Of a DNA stretch of 64,000 nt, positions 17,287-25,314 are shown piece by piece. The translations under genes were made by a program, and so were the position numbers. Each line of letters opens with the position of its first letter. Within the stretch, counting starts at the first letter, position 1. Source of the DNA: an uncultured Clostridia bacterium (GTDB taxonomy: Bacteria; Bacillota; Clostridia; Oscillospirales; Ruminococcaceae); NCBI GenBank assembly GCA_945829235.1, contig CALZUA010000010.1:41762-105761 (forward strand), read 5' to 3'. The notes under the pieces are model-generated. The model was not told the origin of the DNA and made no database searches. It saw nothing but the letters and a program-made list of their open reading frames with translations.

Positions 17287-18378
17287 TCATTTACCCTCCA
17301 TCAGCTGAATAAACTCATCGAACAAATACGATGTGTCGTGCGGACCTCCGCACGCTTCGGGGTGGAACTGAACCGTAAAGGCAGGCGCATTTTTATAGCG
17401 GATACCTTCGCAGGTGCCGTCGTTGTTGTTAATGTGGCTGATTTCGCCTGTGCTCTCGGGGAGCGTTTCTGCCACAACCGCATAGCCGTGATTTTGCGAC
17501 GTGATAAACGTGCGGTCAATCGCCAAATCCTTGACGGGCTGATTTCCGCCGCGGTGACCGTACTTCATCTTGGTTGTAGAAGCGCCGTTTGCAAGCGCAA
17601 GAAGCTGGTGTCCCAGACAAATACCGAACGTGGGAATTTGCGCGGGAATAAGCTCACGCAGCGTGTTTATCGAAACGGGATTTTGCTGGGGGTCGCCGGG
17701 GCCGTTCGAGAGCATAATTCCATCGGGATTAAGCGCTTTTATCTCCTCTGCCGTTGTGTTGTGCGGAACAACCGTGACGTTGCACCCGCGCTTTATCAGC
17801 TCACGTCTGATGTTGAACTTGTAGCCGTAGTCAATCAGCACAACATTGTACTTCGCGTTCTCCGCAGAAAAAGTCTGCTTCTCCTTAACGCTGACCTTCG
17901 GCACGGGCGGCTCTTCCTTGTAATTTCTGATTTCTTCAAGGAGCGCGTCACGGTCGAAATCTCCGCAGACAATCGCACCGTTCATAACGCCGAATTCGCG
18001 GATAATTCTCGTCAGTTTTCTCGTGTCGATGTCGTAAATTCCGACAATTCCGTGCGATTTTATATAATCGTTCAAATTACCCTCGCAACGAAAATTTGAC
18101 GGGAAATCGCAGTACTCGCGGACGATATATCCCGAAACCACGCTCCCGTTGCTCTCGGGGTCGATTTTGTTTACGCCGTAGTTTCCGATAAGCGGGAAGG
18201 TCTGCGTGATAATCTGCCCGCAGTAGGACGGGTCGGTGAGCGTTTCCTGATAGCCCGTCATCGCTGTTGTGAACACGATTTCTCCCAGCACCTTACCCTC
18301 AGCGCCGAACGATTTCCCCTCGAAAACCGTTCCGTCCGCCAGAACCAAGCTCGCTTTCTTTTTGTTCTCAAAAATCAT
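17287..18378 (-). CDS. carA: Carbamoyl phosphate synthase small (glutaminase) subunit
   Basis: 363 aa. The N-terminal half has GKSFGAEGKVLGEIVFTTAM and TGYQETLTDPSYCGQI. The class I amidotransferase half has LSNGPGDPQQNP, the nucleophile Cys in PTFGICLGHQLLALANGA and the His-Glu pair in VQFHPEACGGPHDT. It releases ammonia from glutamine for CarB. The catalytic triad is intact. GAGCAAAAAA precedes the ATG, a weak ribosome site, 11 bp after pyrF. Confidence 0.97.
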   Translation of the reverse strand: MIFENKKKASLVLADGTVFEGKSFGAEGKVLGEIVFTTAMTGYQETLTDPSYCGQIITQTFPLIGNYGVNKIDPESNGSVVSGYIVREYCDFPSNFRCEGNLNDYIKSHGIVGIYDIDTRKLTRIIREFGVMNGAIVCGDFDRDALLEEIRNYKEEPPVPKVSVKEKQTFSAENAKYNVVLIDYGYKFNIRRELIKRGCNVTVVPHNTTAEEIKALNPDGIMLSNGPGDPQQNPVSINTLRELIPAQIPTFGICLGHQLLALANGASTTKMKYGHRGGNQPVKDLAIDRTFITSQNHGYAVVAETLPESTGEISHINNNDGTCEGIRYKNAPAFTVQFHPEACGGPHDTSYLFDEFIQLMEGK

Positions 18379-18389
18379 TTTTTTGCTCC

Positions 18390-19325
18390 TTAACCGTTTA
18401 CAACGATTTTTCCAACCTGCGCCATAATTTCATCGCGCATACGGATTGCTTCTCTGCGCGCTGCCTCAGCAAATTCGTGCTCGCTGACTTTCTGTTTCTG
18501 ATAAGCGCACATAATTCCTCTCGAGCTGTTTACGATGCCGCCCAAGCCGTTCTTGTCGAACGCGCCCGCGATATCCGCGGCAGTCGCTCCCTGAGCACCA
18601 TATCCGGGGATAAGGAAAAACGTTTTCGGCAAAAGCGCGCGCAAGGTCTTTATCTGCTCGGGATATGTAGCTCCGACAACCGCTCCCACACCGCTGTAAC
18701 CGTACACTCCCGGAAGCTCCTCGCCCCACTTTTCGCACATTTTTCCCATAACCTCGTACACGGGCTCGCCGTCAATCAGCCTGTCCTGAAGCTCGCCGCT
18801 CGATGGATTTGACGTTTTTACAAGCACGAAAATGCCCTTGTCATTCTCCGAGCAAATCTTCAAAAGCGGTTTAATTCCGTCACTTCCGAGGTAACCGTTC
18901 ACCGTCAGCGCGTCGCCCAGAAACGGCTCAATCTCGGTTGAACCAACCTTAACTTTCCCGAGATGCGCCGCCGCATACGCTTCCATTGTCGTGCCGATAT
19001 CGTTGCGCTTGCCGTCCGTGATGACGTACATTCCCTTTGAACGCGCGTATTCCTGCGTTTTGTAAAGCGTTTTCATACCCGCCGCGCCGTACATCTCGTA
19101 ATAAGCCGCCTGCGGCTTTACCGCGGGAACAATGTCGTAAAGCGCATCGATAAGCCCTTTGTTGAACTCGAGAAGCGCCTTTGCCGCACCTTTGAGCGTT
19201 TCGCCGTACTTCTCAAAGCAACGCCTTTTGATGTACTCGGGGACGTAATCCAGCTTCGGGTCAAGTCCCGCTACGGTGGGGTTTTGCATCTGTTCAATTT
19301 TCTCAATCAATCGGTCAAGTGACAT
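18390..19325 (-). CDS. pyrF: Orotidine 5'-phosphate decarboxylase, type 2
   Basis: 311 aa. This is the longer type 2 family (about 270-310 aa) rather than the 230-aa type 1. The active-site lysine and aspartates lie in ITDGKRNDIGTTMEAYA. TVAGLDPKLDYVP is the substrate-binding start, LVKTSNPSSGELQD a conserved strand, and FLIPGYGAQGATAADI the phosphate-binding loop. It makes UMP from OMP. ATG is preceded by AAGGAGAAG. Confidence 0.93.
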   Translation of the reverse strand: MSLDRLIEKIEQMQNPTVAGLDPKLDYVPEYIKRRCFEKYGETLKGAAKALLEFNKGLIDALYDIVPAVKPQAAYYEMYGAAGMKTLYKTQEYARSKGMYVITDGKRNDIGTTMEAYAAAHLGKVKVGSTEIEPFLGDALTVNGYLGSDGIKPLLKICSENDKGIFVLVKTSNPSSGELQDRLIDGEPVYEVMGKMCEKWGEELPGVYGYSGVGAVVGATYPEQIKTLRALLPKTFFLIPGYGAQGATAADIAGAFDKNGLGGIVNSSRGIMCAYQKQKVSEHEFAEAARREAIRMRDEIMAQVGKIVVNG

Positions 19326-19337
19326 ATTTTCTTCTCC

Positions 19338-20609
19338 TTACTTATCTTCATAGACGATTTTCCCGTCTACAATAGTCTTTTTAACTCTGCCTTTGAGCGT
19401 CATTCCCTTGAAGCAGGTGTTGTGGGATTTGCCGTGGAGCTTCTCGGGAACAACCGTCCACTCCTCGTTCAGGTCAACAATCGCGATATCGGCGGGTTCA
19501 CCCTCGCTGAAATTGCCGCCCGCGATGTTAAGGATTTTGCGCGGGTTCACGCACATCATTCTCACTATCTTAGAGAGCGTAAGCTTGCCGGTGTGATAAA
19601 GCTGGGTGAGGGTAACCGCAAGCGAGGTTTCCAGCCCGACAACACCGTTCGGTGCTTTCTCAAAATCGGCTTTTTCCTCGGGAGAATGGGGCGCGTGGTC
19701 GGTTACAATGCAGTCAATCGAGCCATCGCAGACGCCCTCGGTTATCGCCTCAACATCTTCAGCCGTGCGAAGCGGTGGGTTCATTCGGTAGTCCGCGTCA
19801 CGCGCGCGAAGCTTTTCATCGGTTAACGTGAAATAGTGCGGACAGGTTTCCGAGGTTACCATAACTCCGTACCGCGCCGCCATTCTCAACAACAGCATAC
19901 TAGTTGCCGTAGAAACGTGCGCGATGTGAATAGGCATCTCCAAGTCACCCGCAAGCACGATTTCCCGCGCTGTCGAGATATCCTCGGAAATGCGGTGCAT
20001 TCCCTTAACGCCAAGCTCCTTTGAAACCGCGCCGCTGTTGATAATTCCTCCCGCGACAACATCTTGGTCCTCGCAGTGCGAAATCACTTTCAGTCCCGCG
20101 TAGTGCGCCTTGACAAGCGCCTGAGCCATAATTTTCGCGTTCTTCACGGGCTTTCCGTCATCGGATACCGCCACGCAACCCGCTTTCCTCAGCTCCTCAA
20201 AATCGCAAAGCTCATCGCCTTTCAGCCCTTTTGTTATACAACCGACAGGGTAAACCTTGACCTTGGACTGCTTCGCTTTATCGAGAATATATTTCACGGT
20301 TTCGGCGTTATCCACAACCGGAGTTGTGTTCGGCATACAAGCAACAGCGGTTACTCCACCCGCAACTGCGGCATCTCCGCCCGTGATGATGTCCTCCTTG
20401 TGAGTTTGACCGGGGTCGCGCAGGTGAACGTGCATATCGCAAATTCCCGGTATAACCGCAAGCCCCGTGCAGTCGATAACCTCGTCCGCATTCTCGTCAA
20501 TTTTTGGCGCAAGTTTCACGATAACGCCGTCCTCCGCGAGAATATCCGCCGTTCCCTCAAACCCGTTCGCGCTATCCACAACATACCCTTTTTTCAGCAA
20601 AAGCCTCAT
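19338..20609 (-). CDS. pyrC: Dihydroorotase
   Basis: 423 aa from ATG 20609, preceded by AGGAGA; the frame runs further upstream into pyrR but without a better start. Zinc ligands are in CDMHVHLRDPGQTHKEDI, SHCEDQ and IHIAHVST, with the metal Asp in IVTDHAPHSPEEK. The length and HVHLRDPG form place it in the class I/PyrC-PyrX-type dihydroorotases. It closes carbamoyl-aspartate to dihydroorotate. No pyrB was found next to it, so aspartate carbamoyltransferase must be elsewhere. Confidence 0.95.
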   Translation of the reverse strand: MRLLLKKGYVVDSANGFEGTADILAEDGVIVKLAPKIDENADEVIDCTGLAVIPGICDMHVHLRDPGQTHKEDIITGGDAAVAGGVTAVACMPNTTPVVDNAETVKYILDKAKQSKVKVYPVGCITKGLKGDELCDFEELRKAGCVAVSDDGKPVKNAKIMAQALVKAHYAGLKVISHCEDQDVVAGGIINSGAVSKELGVKGMHRISEDISTAREIVLAGDLEMPIHIAHVSTATSMLLLRMAARYGVMVTSETCPHYFTLTDEKLRARDADYRMNPPLRTAEDVEAITEGVCDGSIDCIVTDHAPHSPEEKADFEKAPNGVVGLETSLAVTLTQLYHTGKLTLSKIVRMMCVNPRKILNIAGGNFSEGEPADIAIVDLNEEWTVVPEKLHGKSHNTCFKGMTLKGRVKKTIVDGKIVYEDK

Positions 20610-20623
20610 ATTTTCTCCTATCT

Positions 20624-21175
20624 TCAACCCGAAGCGCCGTCCGCTTCGCATATTACAACCTTGTCCGCTCCGTCAATCTCCTTGACCATAACCCGCACTT
20701 TCTCGCTATGAGAAGTCGGCAAGTTTTTCCCGATATAATCGGCTCTTATCGGCAGTTCTCGGTGACCTCGATCAATCAGCACGGCAAGCTGTATCACCTT
20801 TGGTCTGCCCCGTGACACAAGCGCGTCCATTGCCGCTCTCGCCGAGCGCCCCGTGAAAATCACGTCATCGATTATCACAACGTGCTTTCCCGTGATGTCA
20901 AAATCAATCTTGCTCGCGTCGTCCGCGCCGTGTCTGCGTTCATCGTCGCGAAACGGCGTTATATCAAGCAGTCCCGTGGGGATTTCCCTGCCCTCGTTTT
21001 CGGCAATCTTCGCCGCAATCCGCTTCGCAAGCACCGCGCCCCGCGAATAAATCCCGATTAAACACAGATTATCCGCGCCCTTACTGCGCTCGATTATCTC
21101 AAAGGAAATCCGTGTTATCGCACGCGAAACGGCGTTTTCATCAAGAATTTCCGCTTTAACCGCAAGTTCCTCCAC
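20624..21175 (-). CDS. pyrR: PyrR: pyr operon regulator / uracil phosphoribosyltransferase
   Basis: 183 aa if started at GTG 21175, which has GGGAGG 9 bp upstream and gives a protein that aligns from VKAEILDENAV with Bacillus PyrR (181 aa). The ATG at 21202 lacks a ribosome site and directly follows the U-tract of a terminator. The PRPP loop is VVIIDDVIFTGRSARAAMDA. IQLAVLIDRGHRELPIRAD and YIGKNLPTSHSEKV are PyrR-specific. PyrR binds pyr mRNA when UMP is high and promotes termination; here it is the first gene of its target operon. Confidence 0.93.
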   Translation of the reverse strand: MEELAVKAEILDENAVSRAITRISFEIIERSKGADNLCLIGIYSRGAVLAKRIAAKIAENEGREIPTGLLDITPFRDDERRHGADDASKIDFDITGKHVVIIDDVIFTGRSARAAMDALVSRGRPKVIQLAVLIDRGHRELPIRADYIGKNLPTSHSEKVRVMVKEIDGADKVVICEADGASG

Positions 21176-21335
21176 CCGCGCATTCCTCCCAAAATTTTCC
21201 ATAAAAAAACCGCGTATAAACGCGGCAAAAGGCTAGATTTATTCCCAAAACGCGGATTTTCCGCGCGGAATTACCACAAAATCCAAACCTTGTCGGCGTC
21301 GCCGCACCGACTTAAAAGCCGCTGATTTCGTATCT
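21176..21335 (-). promoter_or_regulatory. pyr operon leader with attenuation-type hairpins
   Basis: The 160-nt leader holds, in transcript order, a strong hairpin (GTCGGTG/CGCCGAC), a middle hairpin (CGCGG/CCGCG) and an intrinsic terminator (CCGCG/CGCGG plus seven T) at 21203-21226. The middle and terminator stems share complementary CCGCG/CGCGG arms, so they can form alternative pairings. This is the architecture of PyrR attenuation. The usual PyrR-binding loop (UCCNGNGAGGY) was looked for and not found, so the sensing mechanism is uncertain. Confidence 0.7.
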
Positions 21336-21341
21336 CTATAC

Positions 21342-21370
21342 ATTATAATAGAAAATCGCGGTTTTGTCAA
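21342..21370 (-). promoter_or_regulatory. Promoter of the pyrimidine operon
   Basis: Perfect sigma-A consensus on the minus strand: TTGACA, 17 bp, TATAAT. Transcription should start near 21335, about 160 nt before the pyrR start. Confidence 0.93.
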
Positions 21371-21408
21371 GGGGGAAACCGTTTTTTCGGCAAAATTTTA
21401 TAAAAAAT

Positions 21409-21809
21409 CTACTTTGCCAAAAGCCACTCTTTCGCGTCCTCAAGCCCTTTAAAAAGCCTGTCTCAAAGCCATTTCCCGCTAAATCTTTCTTGAATTTACG
21501 AACTTTCTGCCTGTCAAGACCGACAAACGCGATTTTCAGAAAACGTTTCCCGCGCCCGCAAACCGCGGTTTTTACTGCTTCGATGATTTTCTCGGTAACC
21601 TCGGTTTCATCAAAAACAAAGCAAACATACGCGTAAGCCGACGGCTTTGTGAAATGCTCCACGTCACGGCTGAGCTTTTCGAGCACAAGCTCCTCGAAGC
21701 CGAAAATCCCGTCAAGGTGCTCAAACCAGATTTCCCCGCCGTTATACGGGAGCGCGAAGGATTTCTTTTGGTAACCCGCAAGCTCCTTGCCGTTTATCTT
21801 TTCGGGCAA
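21409..21809 (-). CDS. Uncharacterised small protein, apparently needing a -1 frameshift near 21450
   Basis: About 133 aa if joined. TTG 21809 has GAGGTG 6 bp upstream. The main frame reads FALPYNGGEIWFEHLDGIFG, a central AYVCFVFDETEVTEKIIEAV and FLKIAFVGLDRQKVRKFKK, then loses protein character. In the -1 frame from the run TTTTTAAAGGG (about 21446-21455) the sequence continues as FKGLEDAKEWLLAK and stops at 21409, before the pyr promoter. Read straight on, the original frame would run through that promoter to 21336. The alternating strands and the final EDAKEWL recall SpoIIAA/STAS-like proteins, but the family is not firmly recognised. It could be a programmed slip, a decaying gene or a sequencing error. 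Confidence 0.55.
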
Positions 21810-21828
21810 AACTCTCACCTCAAATTGA

Positions 21829-21857
21829 GAAAAACCCGAGCGCAAAACTCGGGTTTT
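21829..21857 (-). terminator. Terminator after the flavodiiron protein
   Basis: The perfect 10-bp stem AAAACCCGAG/CTCGGGTTTT with a 7-nt loop lies between the flavodiiron gene and the frameshifted gene. Confidence 0.85.
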
Positions 21858-21865
21858 CGTGTATT

Positions 21866-23026
21866 TTACTGCATAAGCTCCTTAACAAGCGCGTCAAGCT
21901 GAGCGTCATTCTCGGGAGCGAGCGCGGATTTCAGCGTAACAGTTGTTTCGGTGAACGTGATGTTCTTAGAGTTCTCGAAAAGCTTCTTGATAACCTTTGC
22001 CGCGGTCGGTGCCCACGAGCCGTTCTCGATGATGCCGATAAGACGGTTCTGATAGTTTCTCTCAACAAGGTGAGCGATGAACTCACGCATTGTCGGGAAA
22101 GCGTCCGCGTTGTAGGTTGTCGTGGCAAGAACGAGCTTCCCGTAGCGGAAAGCGTCCTCGACAGCCTCAGCCCAGTCATCGCGCGCCAAATCCGTTACCG
22201 CAACCTTCGGGCAACCCGCTGCTTTCAGCTTCTCCGCAAGCAACAGAGCCGCTTCCTTCGTGTGACCGTAAACCGATGTATAGGCAACGCAAACACCCTC
22301 GCTCTCAACGCCGTAGCTCGACCAAGTGTTATATGTATCGAGATAATAACCCAAGTTTTCGGTCAAAACAGGTCCGTGGAGCGGGAGGATTTTCTCGATA
22401 TCAAGCGCCGCCGCCTTTTTCAGAACAGCCTGAACCTGCGCGCCATATTTGCCGACAATACCGAAATAATAACGTCTAGCCTCGCAAGCCCAGCCCTCGG
22501 GGTCAACAACATCATTTGCACCAAACTTGCCGAAGCCGTCTGCCGAGAAAAGCGCCTTGTCCGCGCCGTCGTAGGTCATGATAACCTCGGGCCAGTGAAC
22601 CATCGGCGCGGTGATGAAAGTCAGCTCGTGCTTGCCGAGAGGGAGCTTGTCGCCCTCGCCGACAACAATCTGCTTGTCCTTGAAATCATTGCCGAAAAAC
22701 TGCCCCATCATCACGAACGCTTTCGCGGAAGCAACGATTTTCGCTTCGGGATAACGCTCCGCGAAAACCGCGATGTTAGCCGAGTGGTCGGGCTCCATGT
22801 GCTGAACAACGAGATAATCGGGCTTTCTGCCGCCAAGCTCCTTGTCGAGCTTTCCGAGCCACTGCTCGCCGAAGTGCGCTTCAACCGTGTCCATAACCGC
22901 GATTTTCTCGTCAAGAATAACGTAAGAATTGTACGCCATTCCATTCGGCACGTCGTACATTCCCTCAAACAAATCAACCTCGTGGTCGTTTACGCCTATG
23001 TATTTTATGTCCTTTGTGATTTCCAT
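21866..23026 (-). CDS. A-type flavodiiron protein (FprA family)
   Basis: 386 aa. The N-terminal metallo-beta-lactamase domain carries the diiron ligands in VVQHMEPDHSANI (HxExDH), MVHWPEVIM and LPLHGPVL. The C-terminal flavodoxin domain (about residue 250 on) begins AYTSVYGHTKEAALLLAEKL and has LATTTYNADAFPTMREFI. Flavodiiron proteins reduce O2 to water or NO to N2O and protect anaerobes. No rubredoxin domain is fused. It has its own near-consensus promoter at 23070-23098 and a terminator, so it is monocistronic. Confidence 0.95.
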   Translation of the reverse strand: MEITKDIKYIGVNDHEVDLFEGMYDVPNGMAYNSYVILDEKIAVMDTVEAHFGEQWLGKLDKELGGRKPDYLVVQHMEPDHSANIAVFAERYPEAKIVASAKAFVMMGQFFGNDFKDKQIVVGEGDKLPLGKHELTFITAPMVHWPEVIMTYDGADKALFSADGFGKFGANDVVDPEGWACEARRYYFGIVGKYGAQVQAVLKKAAALDIEKILPLHGPVLTENLGYYLDTYNTWSSYGVESEGVCVAYTSVYGHTKEAALLLAEKLKAAGCPKVAVTDLARDDWAEAVEDAFRYGKLVLATTTYNADAFPTMREFIAHLVERNYQNRLIGIIENGSWAPTAAKVIKKLFENSKNITFTETTVTLKSALAPENDAQLDALVKELMQ

Positions 23027-23069
23027 ATTTTTCCTCCAAAAGCCTTGTCAGCATTTATTTTACAAAGAA

Positions 23070-23098
23070 ATTGTACCACAATTTTCGCATTTTGTCAA
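23070..23098 (-). promoter_or_regulatory. Promoter of the flavodiiron protein gene
   Basis: Minus strand: TTGACA, 17 bp ending TTGTGG, TACAAT. Start site about 35-40 bp before the ATG. Confidence 0.88.
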
Positions 23099-23111
23099 GT
23101 ATTGCGCAAAC

Positions 23112-23143
23112 AAAAAACCGCGCTCCGTGAAGAACGCGGTTTA
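23112..23143 (-). terminator. Terminator after the secreted helical protein
   Basis: Stem AACCGCG/CGCGGTT with T-run on the minus strand (TTTTTTG), 17 bp after the stop. Confidence 0.75.
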
Positions 23144-23159
23144 TGTATTTTTTCAACAA

Positions 23160-23879
23160 TTAAGCTCTCTTGCGGGAGATAACAACAGCAGCGCCTGCAA
23201 CAGCGATTACGCCAACAACAGCCGCAACGCCCTCAACACCTGTATCAGCGTTGTCGCCGGTTGCTTCGCCGGTTGTTTCACCGGTACCGGGCTTAACGTC
23301 TTCGCCTGCGCCTGCCTGAGCCGCCTCATAAGCGTCGAGTGCCTCGGAAATCGTCTTGAGAGTTTCCTCGTCATAATTCATAAGAATAGACTCGATGAAT
23401 GAACCAAATCCCTCAGGGTCCTGAAGAGAGGTCAGAAGAGCGGTGTACATATTTTTGTACATTTCGGGAGTGAACGCGCCTTCGCCTGCTTCGGAATTGT
23501 AATATTCCATAATCTGGTTAATCTGTTCCTCGGAAACACCGCCCTGCTTGAGCTGTTCAACAAACGTAGCCTTGAGCTCATCGGGAGTCTTGCCCTCAAT
23601 CTGCTCCATAGCGTTGTCAACGATAGCGTCAACGCCGCCTGCGGCCTCGATAGAAGCCTTAATCTGCTCAGCAAACACACCAAGCTGGTCGCCAAAGAGC
23701 TTCTTGAACTGCTCAGCAATCTTTTTCTCAAGCTCAGCACTGGTATCGCCGGGAGCGATATAAATATCCTCGTTTCCGGATGTAGCAACAACTACAGGCT
23801 CTTCAGCAAATGCGGTTGCAGATACAGCGCAAACTGCTCCTGCCGCAACAACGCCTGCAAGAATAGACTTAATCTTCAT
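23160..23879 (-). CDS. Secreted helical protein with C-terminal membrane anchor
   Basis: 239 aa from ATG 23879, which follows GGAGGA; the longer frame upstream is promoter DNA. The signal peptide is MKIKSILAGVVAAGAVCAVS with cleavage near AFA-EE. The middle (about 35-190) is all-helical and acidic, with phrases such as EQFKKLFGDQLGVFAEQIKA and KTPDELKATFVEQLKQGGVS. A Gly/Glu/Thr linker precedes the hydrophobic tail VAAVVGVIAVAGAAVVISRK ending RA. The tail lacks an LPxTG box, so it should act as a membrane anchor rather than a sortase substrate. No family is recognised. Confidence 0.75.
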   Translation of the reverse strand: MKIKSILAGVVAAGAVCAVSATAFAEEPVVVATSGNEDIYIAPGDTSAELEKKIAEQFKKLFGDQLGVFAEQIKASIEAAGGVDAIVDNAMEQIEGKTPDELKATFVEQLKQGGVSEEQINQIMEYYNSEAGEGAFTPEMYKNMYTALLTSLQDPEGFGSFIESILMNYDEETLKTISEALDAYEAAQAGAGEDVKPGTGETTGEATGDNADTGVEGVAAVVGVIAVAGAAVVISRKRA

Positions 23880-23976
23880 AATAAAAATCCTCCAAAACTG
23901 TAAAAATGCGGTAAAAACCGCAAGCCTTAAGACTAAAACCGCTATTTGCCCCACGGCTTTAATCCCTATGAAAATA

Positions 23977-24005
23977 ATTATACAGCATTTCACAAAGAAT
24001 TGCAA
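23977..24005 (-). promoter_or_regulatory. Promoter of the secreted helical protein gene
   Basis: Minus strand: TTGCAA, 17 bp ending ATGCTG, TATAAT, about 100 bp before the ATG. The long leader shows no clear structure. Confidence 0.8.
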
Positions 24006-24083
24006 CCGACAGTTTCACCAAAATAAAAATTTTTATCGTTATGATTTTTGGTTATTCCTACAAAATTTTTGCAATAATTTCAA

Positions 24084-24115
24084 CAAAAAGGCATTCCGGA
24101 ATCGGAACGCCTTTC
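24084..24115 (-). terminator. Terminator after the Asn/Gly-rich surface protein
   Basis: AAAGGCGTTCC/GGAATGCCTTT with a 6-nt loop and TTG on the minus strand, 15 bp after the stop. Confidence 0.8.
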
Positions 24116-24129
24116 ATTATTATTAAATT

Positions 24130-24588
24130 TTACTCACCGCGGCGATTTGCCGTTACCACAACGCCGAGTGCGCCGAGCAATGCCGTAGCCGCCGTCAAGC
24201 CGAAAGATACACCCGTTGCGGGCATCTGGTTGTTGGGCAGGTCGTTGGTTGTTCCAAGACCGCTGTTGTCCGTATCGGTCACATCCGGAACATCACTTAC
24301 CGTGGGATTGTTTGTGCCGGTGGTGTTGCCGTTGTTAGCGCCGTTTGTGCCGTTTGTCGCACCGTTATTTGCGCCGTTTGTGCCGTTATCGGTATTGTTG
24401 GTTCTGCCGCCGGTAATTCCGTTTACGATGTCCTCGCCCGCGTTTGCCACGCCGTTTATCAGGTCTTCGCCCGCGTTAATAGCACCGTTTGCCGCTCTGC
24501 CAACCGCGTTCGTAGCCGCACTCGCAGTTGCCGTCAATGCCGCAAAGCAAGCCGCACAAGCAACCGCTGTCGATATCTTTTTAATCAT
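24130..24588 (-). CDS. Asn/Gly/Thr-rich cell-surface protein with LPxTG-like end
   Basis: 152 aa. The signal peptide MIKKISTAVACAACFAALTA ends near ASA-AT. Two related helical units follow (INAGEDLINGV, ANAGEDIVNGI), then a low-complexity stretch (about 60-115) built of NNGATNG/TNGANNG units. The end has QMPATG, a plausible variant of the LPxTG sorting signal, followed by a hydrophobic segment GLTAATALLGALGVVV and NRRGE. It is probably anchored to the wall or membrane as a stalk-like protein. No clear promoter was found. Confidence 0.65.
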   Translation of the reverse strand: MIKKISTAVACAACFAALTATASAATNAVGRAANGAINAGEDLINGVANAGEDIVNGITGGRTNNTDNGTNGANNGATNGTNGANNGNTTGTNNPTVSDVPDVTDTDNSGLGTTNDLPNNQMPATGVSFGLTAATALLGALGVVVTANRRGE

Positions 24589-24717
24589 CGCTTTTCTCCT
24601 ATCTTTGCAAATTGCGCGAAAAATTCACGCAAGATTATTATTCGCAAAGTCGGATTTTTTATCGGCGGTGATTTTTAGTAGCCGTGTTTTAACGGAAATT
24701 TTTGGAAATCACTCGAT

Positions 24718-25074
24718 TTAACGCGGCTTCTTCGTCAACCTCGGCTTCTTTTTCGTCAACTCAAAGCTCGCGAGCGTCATTCGCTCAATCTCCTCACGCG
24801 GCACATCGGAATTGAGATAAACCGTGTTCCAATGTGTTTTGTTCATGTGATACGCGGGAGTTATGCCCTCGAACGCGCGCCGCAGAAAATCCGCTTCCAT
24901 CGGCTCGCATTTCAGGTTGACAATCCACTCGCCGCCGTGTTCCATAACGAGCGCGAACCATTTTCTCCCGACCGAGTGCCGCGCCACAACCGTTTCAAAA
25001 TCATCGGGAAACGGGCTGTCAAGCTCCGCGCCGCCCAGATTTCTGCAAAAATCAAGAAACTCTTCCTTCGTCAT
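24718..25074 (-). CDS. MmcQ/YjbR family protein
   Basis: 118 aa from ATG 25074. The longer frame upstream (to 25206) reads through a repeat-like element and is rejected. The YjbR double-wing fold is indicated by the start MTKEEFLDFCRNL, by RKWFALVMEHGGEWIVNLKC, and by PAYHMNKTHWNTVYLNSDVP, which is the family hallmark (aYHMNKxHWnTV). YjbR-like proteins are small cytosolic proteins of unclear role; DNA binding has been proposed. The ribosome site GGTGA is weak. It ends KKPRLTKKPR, a basic tail. Confidence 0.85.
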   Translation of the reverse strand: MTKEEFLDFCRNLGGAELDSPFPDDFETVVARHSVGRKWFALVMEHGGEWIVNLKCEPMEADFLRRAFEGITPAYHMNKTHWNTVYLNSDVPREEIERMTLASFELTKKKPRLTKKPR

Positions 25075-25094
25075 ATCGTCACCAACATTCCGTA

Positions 25095-25262
25095 CAACTA
25101 ATGCCGCGGCGCTTTTCCAAGTACCGCGGCAGTAATCTCTTTTCCGTTCAAGCGCATTCCCGTTCGGATAAGGCAAAACAGCGTTCTGCGGCGCTTTTAC
25201 GGTCAATCAATGCACCCGCTTTTGCAGGTACACGGCAGTCCGAGTTCGGGAAATATAGCTGC
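25095..25262. repeat. Possible dispersed non-coding repeat between yjbR and pcrA
   Basis: This 168-bp stretch has no gene of its own. It contains a perfect inverted repeat GCCGCGG/CCGCGGC (about 25104-25131) and several GCGCC-centred short repeats (GGCGCTTTT at 25108 and 25190). Its open frames look like sequence that recurs, mis-annotated, in related gut genomes; this is recollection and was not checked here. A second copy was not found in the window. Confidence 0.3.
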
Positions 25263-25314
25263 ATTTCCTTTCCTCTTGCTTTTTATATCGGCATATTTTT
25301 CCAAAAGTTTAGCA

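Noticed and set aside
21176..21202. ATG 21202 as pyrR start
   Set aside because: It directly follows the U-tract of the attenuator terminator and has no ribosome site; GTG 21175 has GGGAGG at 9 bp.
25075..25206. 44-codon N-terminal extension of the YjbR-like protein
   Set aside because: It reads through the repeat-like element; YjbR homology begins at the ATG 25074.
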